DNA from: Parapedobacter koreensis
Lineage (GTDB): Bacteria > Bacteroidota > Bacteroidia > Sphingobacteriales > Sphingobacteriaceae
Assembly (NCBI RefSeq): GCF_900109365.1
Contig: NZ_FNZR01000001.1
Location: 434,001-498,000 of the forward strand
Length of the DNA stretch: 64,000 nt
Reading direction: 5' to 3'
Below, piece by piece: positions 27,767 through 35,945 of this stretch; position 1 is the first letter of the stretch; every line of letters starts with the position of its first letter. Under the pieces are notes generated by a model, which was given only the letters and a program-made list of their open reading frames with translations, made no database searches and was not told the DNA's origin. The translations under genes and the position numbers were made by a program.

Positions 27767-30700
27767 TTAAAAGGTTACGTTTAATTTTACGCCCATCGGC
27801 ATTACCCAGGGTTCGATGTTGAACTCCTCCGTTCCCTGTCTCATCTGGATACCTCTCCTGCCTTCGCCCTCGGTAGTGGGCACGAACGCCCTTTCGGGGT
27901 CTATGTTTACCTTGGCCTTTGTCCAAAGCATAATGTTTCGGCTGAAAACGGAGACAGCCAACCCCTTGATCTTTAATTTTTCCAACGCGCTCGGCGGGAT
28001 ATTATACGTCAGGGACACTTCTCGGAGCTTGATAAAATCGGCAGGAAGTATGCTTGCCTGAGGGAAATTCCAGGAGGTATCGTATTGTCTGAAAACACCC
28101 CATATGGTTTCACTTCCCTCGCCCAGGTGTTCGATATACCCGATAAGATTACCATCTGCATCTCTTTGTTCCAATACACCCGGAGCGAACGTTCCATCCC
28201 AAGCAATACCGTCGACAGCATGGTATCCGCCCATCTCGCGAGTGGGTCCTCCCACATACCTGATCAGACCGTCATCCGTAAATAAGTGGTCATTGGCTTT
28301 CAACCAGTCGCTGAGCGCTTTGCCCGTGCGGCCTCCGGCATCTATGGTTTCTCTTTCGTAAGCGCGGGGAGATGCACCGTTATTCCGTATACGACGTTCG
28401 GTATCCGAAAAGAATTCGCCGCCGTATCTCCAGTCGAGCGTAAAGTTCAACGCAAAGTTTTTGTACGATACGACAGAATTGGCACCAAGTATGAAATCGG
28501 GGTTGAAATTCCCCGATCGATAATTGGCCACTTCTCTCGACACACTCGTCCAACGGCCCTGGGAGTTCAGGATCGGATATCCATAATATTCGGAGGTCGG
28601 GTCGGTTACTCTCACCTCCTTGGGGGAGTAAATGTTTCCAATCTGCTCGCCGACGTTAACCCACGATGCAGAGCCTGCCGAAGCTTCGTTCCAAATCGGT
28701 AATCTGGTGATTCCGGGGGCAAGTTCTTTAAGCACCGTACGGGTTCTTGTCATATTAACGTTGACATCCCACCTCCAACCAGCTGTTTGGATGGGCGTAC
28801 CTCCGAGGGTAAACTCCCATCCTTTGCTCTGCACCAGACCCATATTGAGATTGGTGGTACTGAAACCGCTCGAACTGGGAATAGGCTGATTTTGTACGAT
28901 CTGGTTTTCATTATCCACCACGAAATAGGTGCCTTCAAACCGCAGGCGGTTCTGGAAAAACGCTAAATCCGTTCCGAATTCGATTGATGTCGCCAATTCC
29001 GGTTTCAGGTTGGGCACCAGCATCGTGCCTGATTTGGCATAGCGCGTTGTGGTACCCCAGGGTTCCAGTGCGTTGTACGTCGCAAGCAACTGATAAGGTG
29101 ACGTATCATTACCCACTTGCGCCCAGCCGCCTCTCAACTTAATCAAGGATACCCGGGGGCCCAAATCGATCAGCTGATCGACCAATAAACTCAACGACGC
29201 CGAAGGATAAAAATAGGATCGGTTGTTCTTGGGAAGCGTACTGCTCCAGTCGTTACGCGCTGTCAAATCCAGGTACACCCTATCTTTCCATCCCAGGTTG
29301 GCGAACGCATACAGGCTCTGGATAGCTTTTTGCGACCAGGCACTGCTATACAGGAGGTTTTCAGGCGCGATATTTTTGATGGTAAACACATTCGGAGATA
29401 TCAATCCTCTGCCGGGTGTCGACGAATTGGATATGTCGGTACCCTTGGTATACATCTCGTTACCCCCCGCTGAAAGCGTATAAGCGAAATCGCCCACGCG
29501 ATCGTCCCATTTGATCAAAAAATCGAAGTTGCGCTCATAGTTTGTAATATTGCCCAGACCATAAGCACCGTTATTAGGCTCACCGGAGTAACCTACCGGG
29601 ATTTTGGTTTCGCGTCGTTCAAAAAAACTATCCATCGTCATACGCGCCATGGCACTCAATTTCGGCAGAATTTGATACTCCGCTATCAAATTTCCATAAA
29701 CTCGGTCGCGGCGGAAAGCGTTTTTGACCTCATAGGCCAGAAAATAGGGATTATCCCATCCGTCATAAAGACGAACAAGCTCTTGACCTTCTTTACCCGT
29801 AACCCAGTAGTTTTCGAACTCCCTTATGTCGAGATTATTAGGCATTTGCATCGCATATTGCAGCACATTGGTGCCCCGATTCCCTGCCGGTCTGTTGTCT
29901 GCCCAGGATTGCGTGTAGTTGATATTCGTCGAGAATGTGAAATTCCTCCCTCCTTTGAATTGTCCGGCTGCGGAGAAGTTATTTCTGTTCAAGTCGGTAC
30001 CGGGAATAATGCCTTGGTTGGTCATATTGGTAACCCCCACGCGGTAGTTCATCCTTTCGTTGCCATTGCTGAGGGATAAGGAGTTGGTCGTGGTTAAACC
30101 GGTATTCACAAAATTCCTGAAGTTATCCGGATGGCCGACCACCTCGGTCGGGAGAAGGGGTTCATCGGTGTATTCCGGCCTGCGCCACTGGGTGGCAAAA
30201 ATGCCTTTATCCAAAGGTATTCCCATTCCGGTAGTGACACTCGCCGGTAGATCCAGGATCGTACCCTCGGGGACATCGTCCTGCGTGATCGGTCGGGTTC
30301 CAGGGGCAAATAAATTTTGCTTCCTGTAAAATTTGTATGGAATGTCGAATACGGTATTGGTGCTGACATCCACCCGAAGTCCTTTTGCGTTCTTCCCGGA
30401 TTTAGTGGTAACCACCACAACGCCACTGGCGGCTCGCGAACCGTACAGGGCGGCTGCACTCGGCCCCTTCAGTATCGTCATACTTTCAATATCTTCCGGG
30501 TTCAGGTCGGAAATGGCATTACCGTAGTCAACCGGGTTTCCCGACCCGAATTGACCGACATTATTCAATGTACTTGACACGGGAATACCGTCGATCACAA
30601 ACAATGGCTGATTATCTCCGGCGAGGGAAGTTCCGCCCCGGATAACCATACTTACGGAAGAACCTGTGGGACCGGTCTGGTTGATCGTTACGCCCGATAC

Positions 30701-31441
30701 TTTTCCGGAAAGTGCGTTCAGTACATTCTCCTGAGGCACTCTTACCAATTGATCGCCGGCTACTTTGCCGACGGAATAGCCGAGCGATTTTTCCTGCCGT
30801 GAGATGCCCAGGGCGGTTACCACCACTTCGTCCAGCGCGTCCAAAGACTCCTGCAAGACGAAATCCGCAGTCACGGTACTACTTTCCTCCACCTTGACGC
30901 CCTGTTTAGTTTGCCGTTGGTAGGAGATATAGTTTACCTCCACGGAATAGATGCCAGGTTGCAAACTAATGGTGAAATTCCCTTCTCCATCCGTGCTGAA
31001 ACTGCGGTTGAGTTCCACAATCCGGATACTGGCTCCGGCGAGCGGTTCGCCCCGCTCATCGGTGATTCGGCCGACAAGACGGCCGGGTTGCTGCTTGTGC
31101 GACAACACGATAGCTCCAGCTACCTCATTGAATACCAAGTCATTCGGTTCAAGCAACGACGCCAATACCTCGCGCAATGATTTGTCATCAAAACGGACAT
31201 TTTTCACGGTAACTTCATCCAGTTTCAGATCTTTAGTGAAACCAAAATCCACATTCGCTTGCCGTTGTAAATCTTTGATGACATCGTGAAGGGTGGTGCC
31301 TTGATAGCTTACCGTAACCCGCTTTTTTAATACCTGCCCGTGACTTGGAGAAGCCTGTAAGAGCGAGGTGGTGGTAGCCAAAACGAAATAGAGTATCGCT
31401 GTAATTTTCATATACCACTGCCATTGCAGTAAAAAGTTCAT
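27767..31441 (-). CDS. SusC-type TonB-dependent receptor with STN domain (module D)
   Basis: This 1224-residue receptor is the longest in the window. It has a signal peptide (about 1-35), an STN domain (about 37-110), a regulatory domain (about 118-205), the junction LDEVVVTALGISR, a plug with AALYGSRAASGVVVVTT, and a barrel ending MGVKLNVTF. ATG 31441 is preferred over TTG 31447. The regulatory domain is almost the same as in receptor C (GEPLAGASIRIVELNRSFST in both), while plug and barrel are of the other class, which points to a mosaic origin. Its SusD-like_2 partner fits the VVTALG class. The leader carries a predicted antisense RNA. Confidence 0.95.
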   Translation of the reverse strand: MNFLLQWQWYMKITAILYFVLATTTSLLQASPSHGQVLKKRVTVSYQGTTLHDVIKDLQRQANVDFGFTKDLKLDEVTVKNVRFDDKSLREVLASLLEPNDLVFNEVAGAIVLSHKQQPGRLVGRITDERGEPLAGASIRIVELNRSFSTDGEGNFTISLQPGIYSVEVNYISYQRQTKQGVKVEESSTVTADFVLQESLDALDEVVVTALGISRQEKSLGYSVGKVAGDQLVRVPQENVLNALSGKVSGVTINQTGPTGSSVSMVIRGGTSLAGDNQPLFVIDGIPVSSTLNNVGQFGSGNPVDYGNAISDLNPEDIESMTILKGPSAAALYGSRAASGVVVVTTKSGKNAKGLRVDVSTNTVFDIPYKFYRKQNLFAPGTRPITQDDVPEGTILDLPASVTTGMGIPLDKGIFATQWRRPEYTDEPLLPTEVVGHPDNFRNFVNTGLTTTNSLSLSNGNERMNYRVGVTNMTNQGIIPGTDLNRNNFSAAGQFKGGRNFTFSTNINYTQSWADNRPAGNRGTNVLQYAMQMPNNLDIREFENYWVTGKEGQELVRLYDGWDNPYFLAYEVKNAFRRDRVYGNLIAEYQILPKLSAMARMTMDSFFERRETKIPVGYSGEPNNGAYGLGNITNYERNFDFLIKWDDRVGDFAYTLSAGGNEMYTKGTDISNSSTPGRGLISPNVFTIKNIAPENLLYSSAWSQKAIQSLYAFANLGWKDRVYLDLTARNDWSSTLPKNNRSYFYPSASLSLLVDQLIDLGPRVSLIKLRGGWAQVGNDTSPYQLLATYNALEPWGTTTRYAKSGTMLVPNLKPELATSIEFGTDLAFFQNRLRFEGTYFVVDNENQIVQNQPIPSSSGFSTTNLNMGLVQSKGWEFTLGGTPIQTAGWRWDVNVNMTRTRTVLKELAPGITRLPIWNEASAGSASWVNVGEQIGNIYSPKEVRVTDPTSEYYGYPILNSQGRWTSVSREVANYRSGNFNPDFILGANSVVSYKNFALNFTLDWRYGGEFFSDTERRIRNNGASPRAYERETIDAGGRTGKALSDWLKANDHLFTDDGLIRYVGGPTREMGGYHAVDGIAWDGTFAPGVLEQRDADGNLIGYIEHLGEGSETIWGVFRQYDTSWNFPQASILPADFIKLREVSLTYNIPPSALEKLKIKGLAVSVFSRNIMLWTKAKVNIDPERAFVPTTEGEGRRGIQMRQGTEEFNIEPWVMPMGVKLNVTF

Positions 31442-31482
31442 ATTCAAATGGATATTAATTCCCCATACTCAAGGATATTCCT

Positions 31483-31490
31483 TATTTTTG
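31483..31490 (+). promoter_or_regulatory. -7 box of predicted antisense RNA D
   Basis: TATTTTTG on the plus strand is a perfect TAnnTTTG match, 37 nt before the first hairpin. No clear -33 TTG is visible. Confidence 0.5.
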
Positions 31491-31496
31491 GGGGTT

Positions 31497-31604
31497 GGTG
31501 AATGTTAATTGTTTACTAACACGGGAGAGCAGTATAAGGGTTCCAAGCTAATTACTGCTCACCTTTTATCAAGCAGGTGCCGCACTTTGCGGCCCTGGTT
31601 TTTT
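31497..31604 (+). ncRNA. Predicted cis-antisense RNA opposite the module D susC leader
   Basis: About 107 nt. Hairpin 1 is GAGCAGTA (31527-31534) with TACTGCTC (31553-31560); its loop contains GGGTTCCAAGCTAAT, nearly the same as in E and F. Hairpin 2 is a terminator (31574-31604) ending 4 nt before the fecR stop codon. The RNA would cover most of the susC 5' leader without overlapping coding sequence. Confidence 0.68.
31574..31604 (+). terminator. Intrinsic terminator of antisense RNA D
   Basis: CAGG plus GCCGCA pair with TGCGGC plus CCTG (10 bp, one bulged T, CTT loop), followed by GTTTTTT on the plus strand. Confidence 0.75.
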
Positions 31605-31607
31605 ATA

Positions 31608-32570
31608 TCAGTAGATGATGATCCGATTGCCCTCCTTTCTGTATTTTTTGGTTAACATTTCGCACAATTGCACCATGGTCTGCTCCAGTGTCCGGGTGGA
31701 TCGCACCGTGAAATTGTAGGCTGTTGAACGCACCTTGTTATCGGTACTTAGTAGTTCTATTCCATAATAGTTGTGCAGCACCTGCGCTAGCATAGCGAAG
31801 CTGGCTTCTGCCAGTACACTAACGCCCTCCCTCCAAGAAGACGCTTTCGTTGATGAAAGCTGCGATCGTTGAAAGCTGGCTGTTTGCCGGTTGTAGGTCA
31901 ACCCTTCCTCCGCATGTAGCAACGCAAGCACCTGGTTTTGGTCGGACACCTGCACCTTGCCGGCATTCACTGCCACCTGGATGTCATCGAGCGTTTGATA
32001 AGCATTCACATTAAATAGGGTACCCAATACTTTCACCTCCAGACCATCTGTCTGTACTTTAAACGGTTTCAGTGTGTCTCGTTGCACTTCAAAATAAGCC
32101 TCGCCCACCAATTTCACCACCCGTTCATGCGTTCCAAAGTCAGCGGCCACTTCCAAGGAGGTATTGGCATTGAGGAATACAATGGTGCTGTCTGGCAGCA
32201 TTAAACGTTTCACCTGCCTGATGCCCGTAGACACTGTTTGTGTTATCCCCTCCGGCACCTGAGCGCCCCCCGCTCCAGACTGCTGCGTATAAAACCATAG
32301 CGACATGGACACCACACTTAACAACAGTGCCGCTGCTGCCCATCTCGCCCAATGAGGACGATGTTTTACCGAAGGCTTTCCAGTAGCAAAGGCACGGTCG
32401 AGCACCGTTTGCTGAAACGACGTCAGGTATCCGGTTTCTTCAACGCCAGCGCCGTTTCCATCGTCCTGTTGGAATGATTCAAGCCAACGGTCTACGATAT
32501 ACCGTTCGGCAGGTGAGGCCTTGCCGCTCTGGTAGCGTCTGATTAATTCTTTGAGTCTGGAGGATTTCAC
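31608..32570 (-). CDS. FecR-family anti-sigma factor (module D)
   Basis: This 320-residue protein has a cytoplasmic region with LIRRYQSGKASPAERYIVDRWL (split 9-30), a membrane helix (about 76-95), a periplasmic FecR domain (about 115-220, with LPDSTIVFLNANTSL and VLGTLFNV) and a C-terminal DUF4974 domain (about 250-320). The start is GTG at 32570. It lies 71 bp after the sigma stop. Its last codons abut the predicted antisense-RNA terminator. Confidence 0.94.
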   Translation of the reverse strand: MKSSRLKELIRRYQSGKASPAERYIVDRWLESFQQDDGNGAGVEETGYLTSFQQTVLDRAFATGKPSVKHRPHWARWAAAALLLSVVSMSLWFYTQQSGAGGAQVPEGITQTVSTGIRQVKRLMLPDSTIVFLNANTSLEVAADFGTHERVVKLVGEAYFEVQRDTLKPFKVQTDGLEVKVLGTLFNVNAYQTLDDIQVAVNAGKVQVSDQNQVLALLHAEEGLTYNRQTASFQRSQLSSTKASSWREGVSVLAEASFAMLAQVLHNYYGIELLSTDNKVRSTAYNFTVRSTRTLEQTMVQLCEMLTKKYRKEGNRIIIY

Positions 32571-32641
32571 TATACTGTCGCTTTACACAGGAAAGAGACA
32601 TGGGAGCCCAAAAAGTATATTGAATATTTGCGATTAAATCG

Positions 32642-33250
32642 TTAATTTTCCATTAACTTGGCAATGATAAGTACCAAAAGGGAATGGCTGATATCGGGAT
32701 GCTTGGCCAGTATCGCTTCCTTGATCCGGCGATTTAATTCGGAATGGTAACTTTTTACCGTTTGTTCGGCAAGTCCAAGCGCCTGCGCAATTTCCCGCAA
32801 GGTGTAGTCTTCATTACGGAGAACGAATATCTTGCGCATGTTTTCCGGCAACCGATCAACGACCGCTGACAATGTCTGTTGGAGATCCGAAGCGGCCATC
32901 ACATCCAAGATGGAGCTTTGCAATTGATCCATCCGTTGCAACAAATGGCTCATTGCTTGCTCATGTAAGTTACTGCGGGACACCAGCCGGAGAAACCGGT
33001 GTTTCAGCATGCTGTAGAGGTAACCTTGTAGCGAGGCAGTCACCTGCAAGTTGCTATGACGTTCCCACAGGTCAAGCAATACATCCTGTACCAAATCTGC
33101 TGCCTGATGCTGATCCTTTGTCCATTGGAAAGCCCGTTGCAGCAAATCACCGGAATACTGACGTACAACAAATTCAAAAGCAAGCTGATCGCCTTCCACT
33201 AAATGTTCAACCAGTTGTTTGTTATCCCAGTTTTTAGCAACGACTTCCAT
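32642..33250 (-). CDS. ECF sigma factor (module D)
   Basis: This is a 202-residue FecI-like factor from ATG 33250 (MEVVAKNWDNKQLVEH). The in-frame TTG at 33262 adds only four residues and lies near a TGTCTTTG promoter-like box, so ATG is preferred. Region 2 contains AADLVQDVLLDLWERH; region 4 contains TLREIAQALGLAEQTVKSYH. The upstream element at 33300-33314 is shared with the module A sigma gene and the region-2-only gene. Its fecR follows 71 bp downstream. Confidence 0.93.
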   Translation of the reverse strand: MEVVAKNWDNKQLVEHLVEGDQLAFEFVVRQYSGDLLQRAFQWTKDQHQAADLVQDVLLDLWERHSNLQVTASLQGYLYSMLKHRFLRLVSRSNLHEQAMSHLLQRMDQLQSSILDVMAASDLQQTLSAVVDRLPENMRKIFVLRNEDYTLREIAQALGLAEQTVKSYHSELNRRIKEAILAKHPDISHSLLVLIIAKLMEN

Positions 33251-33299
33251 GACGATGGGCAAAACTAATCCAAAGACAGGATATCGATAGCAGATGATG

Positions 33300-33314
33300 T
33301 GTTATGAATTGGTT
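33300..33314 (-). promoter_or_regulatory. Shared upstream element of sigma genes (copy 2)
   Basis: The plus-strand 15-mer TGTTATGAATTGGTT lies 50 nt upstream of the ATG at 33250. It matches the copies at 4752-4766 and 41810-41824. A 7 bp inverted repeat (AGTTTTA TTAG TAAAACT, 33316-33333) adjoins it. Confidence 0.4.
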
Positions 33315-33332
33315 AAGTTTTATTAGTAAAAC

Positions 33333-33364
33333 TAAGGGTATGGGGCAGGCGCCCCATACCCTTA
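33333..33364 (-). terminator. Strong intrinsic terminator after module E
   Basis: A perfect 14 bp stem (33333-33346 with 33351-33364, AAGGGTATGGGGC arm) closes an AGGC loop. On the minus strand it is followed by GTTTTA. It lies 14-45 nt after the stop of the DUF6528-like gene. Confidence 0.8.
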
Positions 33365-33377
33365 ATCCAAGATTCAA

Positions 33378-34316
33378 TCAAGGTGCCACCCTCACCTTAT
33401 ATAACTTAACAGATGGAATATGAAGCGTGAACATTGGGTTTTCACCATAAATGTTAAATGTCCACCAGCTTTGTTCTGCAATGGTAAACACCAGTTTGCC
33501 GGTATCCGATTGGTAATACGCCGATTTCACGTTTACACGGTCTGCCAGGGGAGCGAAAGGCTCAAATAAGCCCTCGCCGGTGTTGTTGAAGAGCCACACG
33601 CCATGGTGGGTGGTCACCAGAAAACGGGACTCATCCACCTTACTCAAATCGTGCCCTCCTTCGTTTGGCAATTTATGCGATTTCACCAGCCTCAAGGTTG
33701 GCTTTTCAGATGACCAATCCACCAACTCATACACCCGTAGGTCATTAAAGCCAAGGGCCAGCAATTGTTTACTGGACGCATCCCAAACCACTCCATGTCC
33801 CGAATACAGGCTGTCTTTATAGATGACCTGTTCGTTCTTTCCTACCTCATAAATTTCCAAGCTGTTGCCAAGTGCATGCGTTGAATTGGCTACTGCAATG
33901 CGATTATTGGGCAGCAGATCTGCCGAATGCGCCATGGGTGTTTTGGCATAAAAAAGCACCTTCTTGGATGCGATGTCCAGTAGCACCGTTGCACCGCTTG
34001 AGGAAGTAATGAGCAACTTGGTGTTATTGTCAACCGGTTTGCAATCATCCAATGTAGCCAACAAGGGTTGATAGGCTGCAGGCAGCTGATCCTTCGACTC
34101 GCTTGCCCGCCAACTCCATCGATATTCCACGGCATTTTTACCAGCCGCATCGCCGCTAAGGATGATGACCTGATCGTCTCCGCAGGCAACGATGTCGCCC
34201 GCATGCAATACAAAATCGTCACCCCGGTAACTTCCCATGTTGAGGAAGTTACCGGCTGTAAGGGAGGAATGGCTAAGCAAACCGACGAAAAAGATTATGA
34301 AACGTATTTTTTCCAT
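33378..34316 (-). CDS. DUF6528-like periplasmic protein (module E), probable beta-propeller
   Basis: This protein of about 312 residues, counted from ATG 34316 (MEKIRFIIFF), has a signal peptide ending SSLTAG. An upstream in-frame start would run into susD coding sequence and precede the signal peptide, so it is unlikely. Repeated strands with a final aromatic-rich element (DIVACGDDQVIIL, SGHGVVWD, TTHHGVWLFN) suggest a propeller; I match it to the DUF6528 family from memory. No catalytic motif is visible. It is the only module accessory here that is not a recognisable hydrolase. It begins 59 bp after susD and ends before a strong terminator. It may bind or process the module E ligand. Confidence 0.8.
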   Translation of the reverse strand: MEKIRFIIFFVGLLSHSSLTAGNFLNMGSYRGDDFVLHAGDIVACGDDQVIILSGDAAGKNAVEYRWSWRASESKDQLPAAYQPLLATLDDCKPVDNNTKLLITSSSGATVLLDIASKKVLFYAKTPMAHSADLLPNNRIAVANSTHALGNSLEIYEVGKNEQVIYKDSLYSGHGVVWDASSKQLLALGFNDLRVYELVDWSSEKPTLRLVKSHKLPNEGGHDLSKVDESRFLVTTHHGVWLFNNTGEGLFEPFAPLADRVNVKSAYYQSDTGKLVFTIAEQSWWTFNIYGENPMFTLHIPSVKLYKVRVAP

Positions 34317-34375
34317 TAGAATAAATTGTTTTTTAACGGCAATAAAGCTTGCATGAACTTTCATCGTTGTAAAAC

Positions 34376-35932
34376 TTACCAATTCGGATTGTTGGGTGCC
34401 AGGGCAGGATTTTCCTGCATTTCGTACGCAGGCACCGGCCAAAGGTAATCCCGCTCTTTATCAAACGTTCTTACCAGTTTTTGCGTATAATCATGTTTAT
34501 AGATCGGAGCATTCATCACTACTTCTGCGGTTCGCCATCTGATGATATCCATGTAATAGTAGCCTTCCCCAGCAAATTCAATCCGTCTCTCCAACCGGAT
34601 GATTTCCCGCATCTTGGCCTGGTCTGTCATGCCCACATAGTTGGCAGCGTCTGAGGGATCAGTGTGTTGTATTGCCGGCATATGGACATTGTCCCTGCCC
34701 CGTACGGCGTTAATAGCCTCATATACACTTTCGTCAAGCTGTCCCAGTTCGGTTTTCGCTTCGGCATACATTAGCAATACATCGGCATAACGTAATACGA
34801 TGTAATTGATATCCGATTGGCTGCCATTTTTGATGACATTATTATACGCGTTGTCTTCGTCATAGATACTGTACTTCTTGTAGGTATAGCCGGTCTGCGC
34901 AAATGTTGTATTAGTCACCGTCGTTCCCCGATACTGGGAGCCCGGCCATACCAGTGTCATCCGAAAACGCGGATCCCGGTTTTCCCAATATTGATCCGCA
35001 TCGTATCTTGCAGAGGTCGTGATAGCAGTACCGTCATCCATCAGGTAAGCATCTATGAGATCCCGCAAAGGTGCGCTGGTATCGTATTGGCGACGAATCA
35101 AGTCGAACGAATGGCAGTAATTCGGAAAGAGGTACTGCACATCAAAGATAACCTCGCTATTGTTCTCGTTTTCGGGCATGAATAGTCCGCGATAATCAGG
35201 AAATATACTGTACTTTTTCAGATCCATCACCTGTTGGGCAGCGGCAGCAGCCTCTGCATAGTAGCCATGGTAGAGGTATTGCCTGGCTTTAAGCGCATAG
35301 CATGCGCCCTTGGTAGCTCTTCCCGTTTCCGTTGCATCTACGCCCAGTACCTCGGCAGCTTCGTCCAGATCGTTGATGATCTGCGCAAAGATCTGATCCT
35401 TGGGGGTGCGGGGCAATGTATTATGTTCCTTAACAGGTGGATCCAAAATAAGTGGGGCGTCGCCATAATAATTGATCAGCAGGCTGTAAAAAAGGGCCCG
35501 GAGGAATTTTGCTTCCGCGATTCCCTGGTTTTTCTTGGTCTCATCCATCGGAATATTCCCGACCCTTGCCAAGTACGTATTGCATCGGCCTATGCCTTCA
35601 TAGGCGTGTGCCCACCGGTTATTAATAATGCCGCTGTTTGACGCATCATGTATACCTTCAGCTATGCGAAAAAAACCGGATGCACTGTTGTAGTCCGTGG
35701 CATTGGGCGTAGCCGTATCCTCCCAAAGTGGGGTAGCCCAGCTCCCACCACCGTAGATGCCTTCCTTGCGCAACGTCTGATAACAGGCCGTCAGCCCTGC
35801 ATCCGCGTGCGTTTCCGTTTGCCAAAACGTCTCTTCTGTATACCTGTTTTCGGGATTCGTATCCAGTAAGTCCTCACAACCTGTTAAAAAAACAGTATAT
35901 ATGGTGATCAACAACAAACTATATTTCTTCAT
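34376..35932 (-). CDS. SusD/RagB-family outer-membrane lipoprotein (module E)
   Basis: This 518-residue lipoprotein of the classical RagB/SusD family has the lipobox VFLTGC (Cys19) and the mature N-terminus DLLDTNPENRYTEETFW. Later landmarks are IVLRYADVLLMYAEAKTELG and the C-terminal YLWPVPAYEMQENPALAPNN, both hallmarks of the family. It starts 13 bp after susC. The ligand is unknown, as the module enzyme partner is a protein of unknown function. Confidence 0.95.
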   Translation of the reverse strand: MKKYSLLLITIYTVFLTGCEDLLDTNPENRYTEETFWQTETHADAGLTACYQTLRKEGIYGGGSWATPLWEDTATPNATDYNSASGFFRIAEGIHDASNSGIINNRWAHAYEGIGRCNTYLARVGNIPMDETKKNQGIAEAKFLRALFYSLLINYYGDAPLILDPPVKEHNTLPRTPKDQIFAQIINDLDEAAEVLGVDATETGRATKGACYALKARQYLYHGYYAEAAAAAQQVMDLKKYSIFPDYRGLFMPENENNSEVIFDVQYLFPNYCHSFDLIRRQYDTSAPLRDLIDAYLMDDGTAITTSARYDADQYWENRDPRFRMTLVWPGSQYRGTTVTNTTFAQTGYTYKKYSIYDEDNAYNNVIKNGSQSDINYIVLRYADVLLMYAEAKTELGQLDESVYEAINAVRGRDNVHMPAIQHTDPSDAANYVGMTDQAKMREIIRLERRIEFAGEGYYYMDIIRWRTAEVVMNAPIYKHDYTQKLVRTFDKERDYLWPVPAYEMQENPALAPNNPNW

Positions 35933-35945
35933 CTTATCGGTCTAT

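Noticed and set aside
34317-34442. Longer N-terminus for the DUF6528-like protein
   Set aside because: The extension overlaps the end of susD E, and a clear signal peptide starts at the ATG at 34316.
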